The notes beneath the pieces are model-generated. The model saw only the letters and a list, made by a program, of their open reading frames with translations, did no database searches and was not told the DNA's origin. Positions 60,610 to 64,000 of a DNA stretch of 64,000 nt are shown here, one piece after another. Each line of letters starts with the position of its first letter. Position 1 is the first letter of the stretch. The DNA is taken from the NCBI RefSeq assembly GCF_013359595.1, contig NZ_JABFMP010000010.1:62001-126000 (forward strand), in the 5' to 3' direction. Source of the DNA: Pseudomonas sp. C1C7 (GTDB lineage Bacteria > Pseudomonadota > Gammaproteobacteria > Pseudomonadales > Pseudomonadaceae). The position numbers were made by a program, and so were the translations under genes.

Positions 60610-61236
60610 GTGGACGAGCAAAAAGCCCTGAGGGTGATGCGTGAACTGGTCGACAACGGCCAGTTGACCGATCCGGACAGCGCCCGTGGCAAGCTGCTGC
60701 AAGTGGCGGCCCACCTGTTTCGCAACAAGGGTTACGAGCGCACCACTGTGCGCGATCTGGCGGGTGCCGTGGGCATTCAGTCGGGGAGCATCTTTCATCA
60801 CTTCAAGAGCAAGGACGAAATCCTGCGGGCGGTGATGGAAGAGACCATTCGCTACAACACCGCCTTGATGCGCGCGGCCATCGCCGAAGCCGACAGCGTG
60901 CGCGAACGGGTGCTGGCGCTGATCCGTTGCGAATTGCAGTCGATCATGGGCGGCAGCGGCGAGGCCATGGCGGTGCTGGTCTACGAATGGCGTTCGCTGT
61001 CCGACGAGGGCCAGGAAAAAGTCCTGGCCCTGCGTGATATCTATGAAGACATCTGGCTGCAGGTGCTGGGCGAGGCCAAGAGTGCCGGTTTCATCCGTGG
61101 CGATGTGTTCATCACCCGGCGTTTTCTCACCGGCGCGCTGTCCTGGAGCACCACCTGGTTTCGCGCCGATGGCAGCATGAGCCTGGATCAGCTGGCCGAT
61201 GAGGCGCTGATTCTGGTGCTGGAGGAAAAGCAGTAA
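60610..61236 (+). CDS. atuR: AtuR, TetR-family repressor of the atu genes, 208 aa
   Basis: TetR HTH at about residues 24-70 ([47 protein letters not shown]) and a ligand-binding helical domain that should sense acyl-CoA intermediates such as geranyl-CoA. GTG start at 60610 with AGGAGAG ahead. Divergent from atuA, so it probably controls both promoters through the two 14-bp sites between them. Confidence 0.9.
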   Translation: MDEQKALRVMRELVDNGQLTDPDSARGKLLQVAAHLFRNKGYERTTVRDLAGAVGIQSGSIFHHFKSKDEILRAVMEETIRYNTALMRAAIAEADSVRERVLALIRCELQSIMGGSGEAMAVLVYEWRSLSDEGQEKVLALRDIYEDIWLQVLGEAKSAGFIRGDVFITRRFLTGALSWSTTWFRADGSMSLDQLADEALILVLEEKQ

Positions 61237-61324
61237 CGGCGTGTGGGTCGGCAGGAAACTGGCTAACTGGGCGAAACCGCCTAGCTTGAATGCAATGACG
61301 CAGTATTTGGGGGTGGGTGGTTTG

Positions 61325-62128
61325 ATGTCTTCGCCAATTCGGACGGCAACAGGTTGTGTTCTGGCATTACTCGCGACGTCGTGGGTGCTGCCGTCCCAGG
61401 CCGCACAACTGGTGCGCATCGGTGCCGCGCACTTTCCTCCGTACACCGTGCGCCCGGAAACCGGTGCCGACACCGGCCTCCTGCCGCAACTGGTGGAGGC
61501 GCTCAATGCCTCGCAAAAGGACTATCAATTCGTCCTGGTGCCCACTTCCATTCCCCGGCGATTCGGTGATTTCAAGCAGGGCCGGATCGACATGGCGATC
61601 TTCGAAAACCCTGCCTGGGGCTGGAAGGACATTCCGCACACCGACGTCGACATGGGCCTGGAAGACGCCGAGATTTTCGTCGCCCAACGCCATCCGGAAA
61701 ACCGCCCGGAGCGTCAGCAGGATTACTTCACCGACCTTACCGGCAAACGCCTGGCGCTGTTCAGCGGCTATCATTACGAATTCGCCAACTTCAACGCCGA
61801 ACCCAAATACCTGGCCACCACCTACAACGCCACGCTGACCTATTCCCACGACAGCAACCTGCTGATGGTGCTGCGCGGGCGCGCCGACATCGCCCTGGTC
61901 ACGCGCTCCTACCTGAGCGACTACTTTCTGCGCAATCTGAAAGTCGCTGACGAGTTGCTGGTGTCCAATCGCATCGATCAGGTCTATCACCACTACGCCA
62001 TCCTGCGCCCGGCCTCGCCGATCTCGGGCGAAGCGTTCGGGCAATTGCTGCAAGGGCTGCGGGACAACGGGCAGATGCTGAAGATTTTCGATCCGTACAA
62101 GATCGCGATCGTGCCGGTCCCTCGCTGA
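61325..62128 (+). CDS. Periplasmic solute-binding protein (SBP_bac_3), 267 aa
   Basis: Amino-acid-type periplasmic binding protein. The signal peptide runs SPIRTATGCVLALLATSWVLPSQA with cleavage after QAA (about residue 25). The two-lobed fold shows HFPPYTVRPETGADTGLLPQLVEAL (about 32-56) and ADIALVTRSYLSDYFL (about 188-203). No permease or ATPase genes adjoin it, so it is an orphan binding protein that may act as a sensor partner or scavenger. ATG 61325 follows GGGGGTGGG. A longer frame upstream to 61241 is possible but disrupts the signal. Confidence 0.85.
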   Translation: MSSPIRTATGCVLALLATSWVLPSQAAQLVRIGAAHFPPYTVRPETGADTGLLPQLVEALNASQKDYQFVLVPTSIPRRFGDFKQGRIDMAIFENPAWGWKDIPHTDVDMGLEDAEIFVAQRHPENRPERQQDYFTDLTGKRLALFSGYHYEFANFNAEPKYLATTYNATLTYSHDSNLLMVLRGRADIALVTRSYLSDYFLRNLKVADELLVSNRIDQVYHHYAILRPASPISGEAFGQLLQGLRDNGQMLKIFDPYKIAIVPVPR

Positions 62129-62185
62129 AAGGCAAGTCACCTCGGCCCAGGGATCGTGTTTTTTCTTGAGTGAGGGGTTACCTCT

Positions 62186-62209
62186 TAAATTTTCTTCAGC
62201 GGCTCACGT
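62186..62209 (+). promoter_or_regulatory. PvdS-dependent (iron-starvation box) promoter
   Basis: TAAAT (62186-62190), 16 bp, CGT (62207-62209) reproduces the PvdS promoter consensus TAAAT-N16/17-CGT exactly, about 40 bp upstream of the acetyltransferase start. pvdS itself lies 1.2 kb further on. Confidence 0.75.
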
Positions 62210-62248
62210 CCCATCGTTGAACTGTCGACGATTATCGTGAGCCCCTCC

Positions 62249-63256
62249 ATGTCCAATCCGAATGACCTGACGACCCTGGCCTTGCCTACAGGCCGCCGTC
62301 TTGTAGCCGATGCAAGTGAAGGCCGCTTGAGCCTGAGTCTTGATGATCAACCGCTGATTCAGCTACGCCTGACCGGCGATCATGAAATGCAGCTGGAAGA
62401 GGGCGGTGATCGTCCTTCCAGCCAGGCGATCTGGGCCGCCTGTTATTGGTTGTTTGCCCGCGATCCGGCCTGCCAGCAACTGAGCTGGCGATTGGCTGAG
62501 GCACCGACCGAGGCCTTGCTCGGCGGTTTGCTGATCCCCACGCAAATCCCCGGCGAATATCGCTGCGAACGCGCGCTGTTCTGGCAGTTGCCGCAGCCCT
62601 GGCTGGGGCAGTCGCTGAGCGCCTGTTATCCACAGCAGATGGTCATCACCCATGGCAAACGTCACCCGCTTCGGCCGATCAAGCCGAAGGGCGAGGTGTA
62701 TCGGCGTTTCGATGCGCGCCTGGGGATGTGGATTTCCCTGCGCACCCTGGACATCGACCTCGATCTGGCCCGTTTCAACCGCTGGCAGAACAGCCCGCGG
62801 GTGGCGAGTTTCTGGCAGGAGGAGGGCAGCCTCGAACAGCATCGCGAGTACCTGAACAAACTCGAGGCCGATCCGCATACCGTGACCCTGATCGGCTGTT
62901 TCGACGATCAGCCGTTCGCCTATTTCGAAGCGTACTGGGCAAAAGAGGACCGGATTGCGCCGTTCTATGAAGTCGCCGATTACGACCGTGGCATTCACAT
63001 GCTGGTCGGCGAAGAAAACCACCGTGGCCCGCACAAGGTGGCGAGCTGGTTATCGGCCCTGACCCATTACCTGTTCCTCGACGATCCACGCACCCAGCGC
63101 GTGGTCGCCGAGCCGCGTGCCGACAATGCAAAGATGATCGGGTACATGCAGGGGCAGCGGTTTCATTGCGAGAAGGAGTTCGACTTTCCGCACAAGCGCG
63201 CGGCGCTGATGGTGCTGGGGCGTGAGCGGTTTTTTGAGCGGTGTGAATTGGCCTGA
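62249..63256 (+). CDS. GNAT-type siderophore acetyltransferase (PvdY/IucB-like), 335 aa
   Basis: AlcB/IucB-type acetyltransferase (siderophore N-hydroxy-amine acylation). The C-terminal GNAT domain (about 155-330) contains RRFDARLGMWISLRTLDIDLDLARFNRWQNSPRVASFW, GCFDDQPFAYFEAYW, HMLVGEENHRGPHKVASWLSAL and VVAEPRADNAKMIGYMQGQRF, all family marks. The likely job is acetylation of N5-hydroxyornithine for pyoverdine, as PvdYII does, which is supported by the PvdS-type promoter upstream and by pvdS as neighbour. ATG 62249 is used; GTG 62237 is in frame. Convergent with pvdS across a repeat. Confidence 0.85.
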   Translation: MSNPNDLTTLALPTGRRLVADASEGRLSLSLDDQPLIQLRLTGDHEMQLEEGGDRPSSQAIWAACYWLFARDPACQQLSWRLAEAPTEALLGGLLIPTQIPGEYRCERALFWQLPQPWLGQSLSACYPQQMVITHGKRHPLRPIKPKGEVYRRFDARLGMWISLRTLDIDLDLARFNRWQNSPRVASFWQEEGSLEQHREYLNKLEADPHTVTLIGCFDDQPFAYFEAYWAKEDRIAPFYEVADYDRGIHMLVGEENHRGPHKVASWLSALTHYLFLDDPRTQRVVAEPRADNAKMIGYMQGQRFHCEKEFDFPHKRAALMVLGRERFFERCELA

Positions 63257-63271
63257 TTCGGCGTTGAGACG

Positions 63272-63345
63272 AAAAGATCGCAGCCTTCGGCAGCTCCTGC
63301 ATGGGATTGCGTACCCCTGTAGGAGCTGCCGAAGGCTGCGATCTT
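63272..63345. repeat. Palindromic repeat, GCTGCCGAAGGCTGCGATC family
   Basis: Inverted arms AAAAGATCGCAGCCTTCGGC and its inverse with a short centre, in the space between the convergent acetyltransferase and pvdS genes. Confidence 0.8.
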
Positions 63346-63353
63346 ATGATCTT

Positions 63354-63884
63354 TCAACGGCGGCTATTGGACACCTTGCGGCAATGCACCAACGCATCAC
63401 GAATCATGAAGTTCACCAGGGTCGGCGAGACGCCCAGTTCCTTGGCGATGTCCTTCTGCGGCACGCCGTGCAGGCGGTACATCTCGAAGGCGTAGCGGGT
63501 GCGGCTTGGCAACTCGCCGAGGGCGTCGGCGATGTTTTCCAGGGTGGAGAAATTGATGTGCGAGGTTTCCGGTGACGCGCCCGAAATCACCACGTTCAGA
63601 CCTTCCTCCTCAGGCCCGGAATATTTCAGTTCCAGCGCCTGCTTGCGGTAGTGATCGATCGCCAGGTTACGCACGATCTGGAACAGATAGCTGAGCTGCG
63701 CCTTGAACGACGAGGTGATCTGCGGCGCCGATTGCAGTCGGAAAAAAGCGTCCTGCACCACGTCTTCGGCACGGGAACGACAGCCGGTAATGCGCGCTGC
63801 GATCTTCACCAGAATCAGTCGATTGTCGACGAATGTCTGAATGAGCGGCAAATCGCACCTGTTTGTGGACGCCTGCTCCGTCAT
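63354..63884 (-). CDS. pvdS: PvdS, iron-starvation ECF sigma factor, 176 aa
   Basis: Directs transcription of pyoverdine and other iron-scavenging genes. The sequence from ILVKIAARITGCRSRAEDVVQDAFFRLQSAP to SFKAQLSYLFQIVRNLAIDHYRKQALE and GVPQKDIAKELGVSPTLVNFMIRDALVHCRK is almost that of P. aeruginosa PvdS from memory, with region 2 at about 15-80 and region 4 at about 115-170. It is a little shorter than the P. aeruginosa protein (187 aa) at the C-terminus. ATG 63884 and two further in-frame starts (63899, 63908), two with a TTCC-ATGACGGAGC context, are possible. A Fur-box-like site overlaps its promoter. Confidence 0.93.
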   Translation of the reverse strand: MTEQASTNRCDLPLIQTFVDNRLILVKIAARITGCRSRAEDVVQDAFFRLQSAPQITSSFKAQLSYLFQIVRNLAIDHYRKQALELKYSGPEEEGLNVVISGASPETSHINFSTLENIADALGELPSRTRYAFEMYRLHGVPQKDIAKELGVSPTLVNFMIRDALVHCRKVSNSRR

Positions 63885-63967
63885 GGAAAGCTCCGTCATG
63901 GAAGTCACCCTGCCAAATTGGTTAGTCGGACGGCTTGTAGGCCGGGCCGTCCGTCACATCGAGCGAC

Positions 63968-64000
63968 AAATTAGGCTGAATGATAATGATTGTCAATTGA
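63968..64000 (-). promoter_or_regulatory. pvdS promoter with overlapping Fur-box-like site
   Basis: On the minus strand TTGACA (63991-63996) is 17 bp from TAATTT (63968-63973), a usable sigma-70 pair. GATAATGATTGTCAATTGA (63982-64000) matches the 19-bp Fur consensus at 13 positions and covers the -35, fitting iron repression. The region continues beyond the window edge. Confidence 0.6.

Noticed and set aside
63354..63884. FecI-type sigma factor with an anti-sigma/receptor partner
   Set aside because: The sequence is PvdS-like and no FecR- or FpvR-type gene is adjacent.

Overview
The window is chromosomal DNA of a fluorescent Pseudomonas, most likely of the P. fluorescens group. The support is the high GC content, the two families of short palindromic REP-type repeats scattered between genes, a PvdS-type sigma factor, and a gene order (efp, earP, ohr/ohrR, class II DAHP synthase, enoyl-CoA hydratase, deaD, tpm, htpX, alaA, msrB, gpx/ospR, sagS) that from memory resembles the P. 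aeruginosa PA2824-PA2852 block. No rRNA, tRNA, insertion sequence, integrase or CRISPR array was seen, so this reads as core and lineage-specific chromosome rather than an island.

Layout. 0-5.7 kb: end of a ketopantoate-reductase-like gene, a 5'-nucleotidase, a universal stress protein, cysB, a GreA/B-like factor, and the elongation factor P module earP-efp. 5.7-15.6 kb: a secreted esterase, the organic-peroxide pair ohr/ohrR with visible operators, LysR regulators around a TSUP exporter, a YcaQ-type DNA glycosylase, class II DAHP synthase, a spermidine-synthase-like protein and a crotonase. 15.6-23.7 kb: the deaD helicase with a long leader, dioxygenase, tpm, htpX, alaA, and a redox-repair group (msrB, gpx-ospR). 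23.6-35.4 kb is a signalling block: a SagS-type hybrid kinase, a DUF815 ATPase with msrC, then a minus-strand run of a REC-only protein, a LuxR-type regulator, a BvgS/RocS1-like phosphorelay kinase and an HD-GYP phosphodiesterase. 35.5-51.9 kb: dgt, a YqjK/YqjE/ElaB-like membrane trio, an ammonium transporter, mobA, moaB-moeA, a lipid kinase, a NarL-type two-component pair, a histidine-less Hpt-like protein, cheV behind a FliA-type promoter, a MOSC protein, ppnP and an exonuclease. 52-61.2 kb: the acyclic-terpene (citronellol/geraniol) cluster atuABCDEF with the divergent TetR gene atuR. 61.3-64 kb: a periplasmic binding protein, a siderophore-type acetyltransferase behind a PvdS-type promoter, and pvdS itself with a Fur-box-like promoter at the window edge.

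How parts fit together. EarP rhamnosylates Arg32 of EF-P, and both genes are adjacent. OhrR and OspR are two-cysteine MarR peroxide sensors, each next to its target gene, with an inverted-repeat operator over a recognisable promoter. The RocR-like receiver lacks its usual EAL domain, while a different c-di-GMP phosphodiesterase type (HD-GYP) sits at the end of the kinase operon. In the atu cluster AtuR probably binds two inverted copies of a 14-bp element between atuR and atuA. PvdS at the right edge probably drives the acetyltransferase through a TAAAT-N16-CGT box. Statements about homologues come from memory of the families; no database was consulted.
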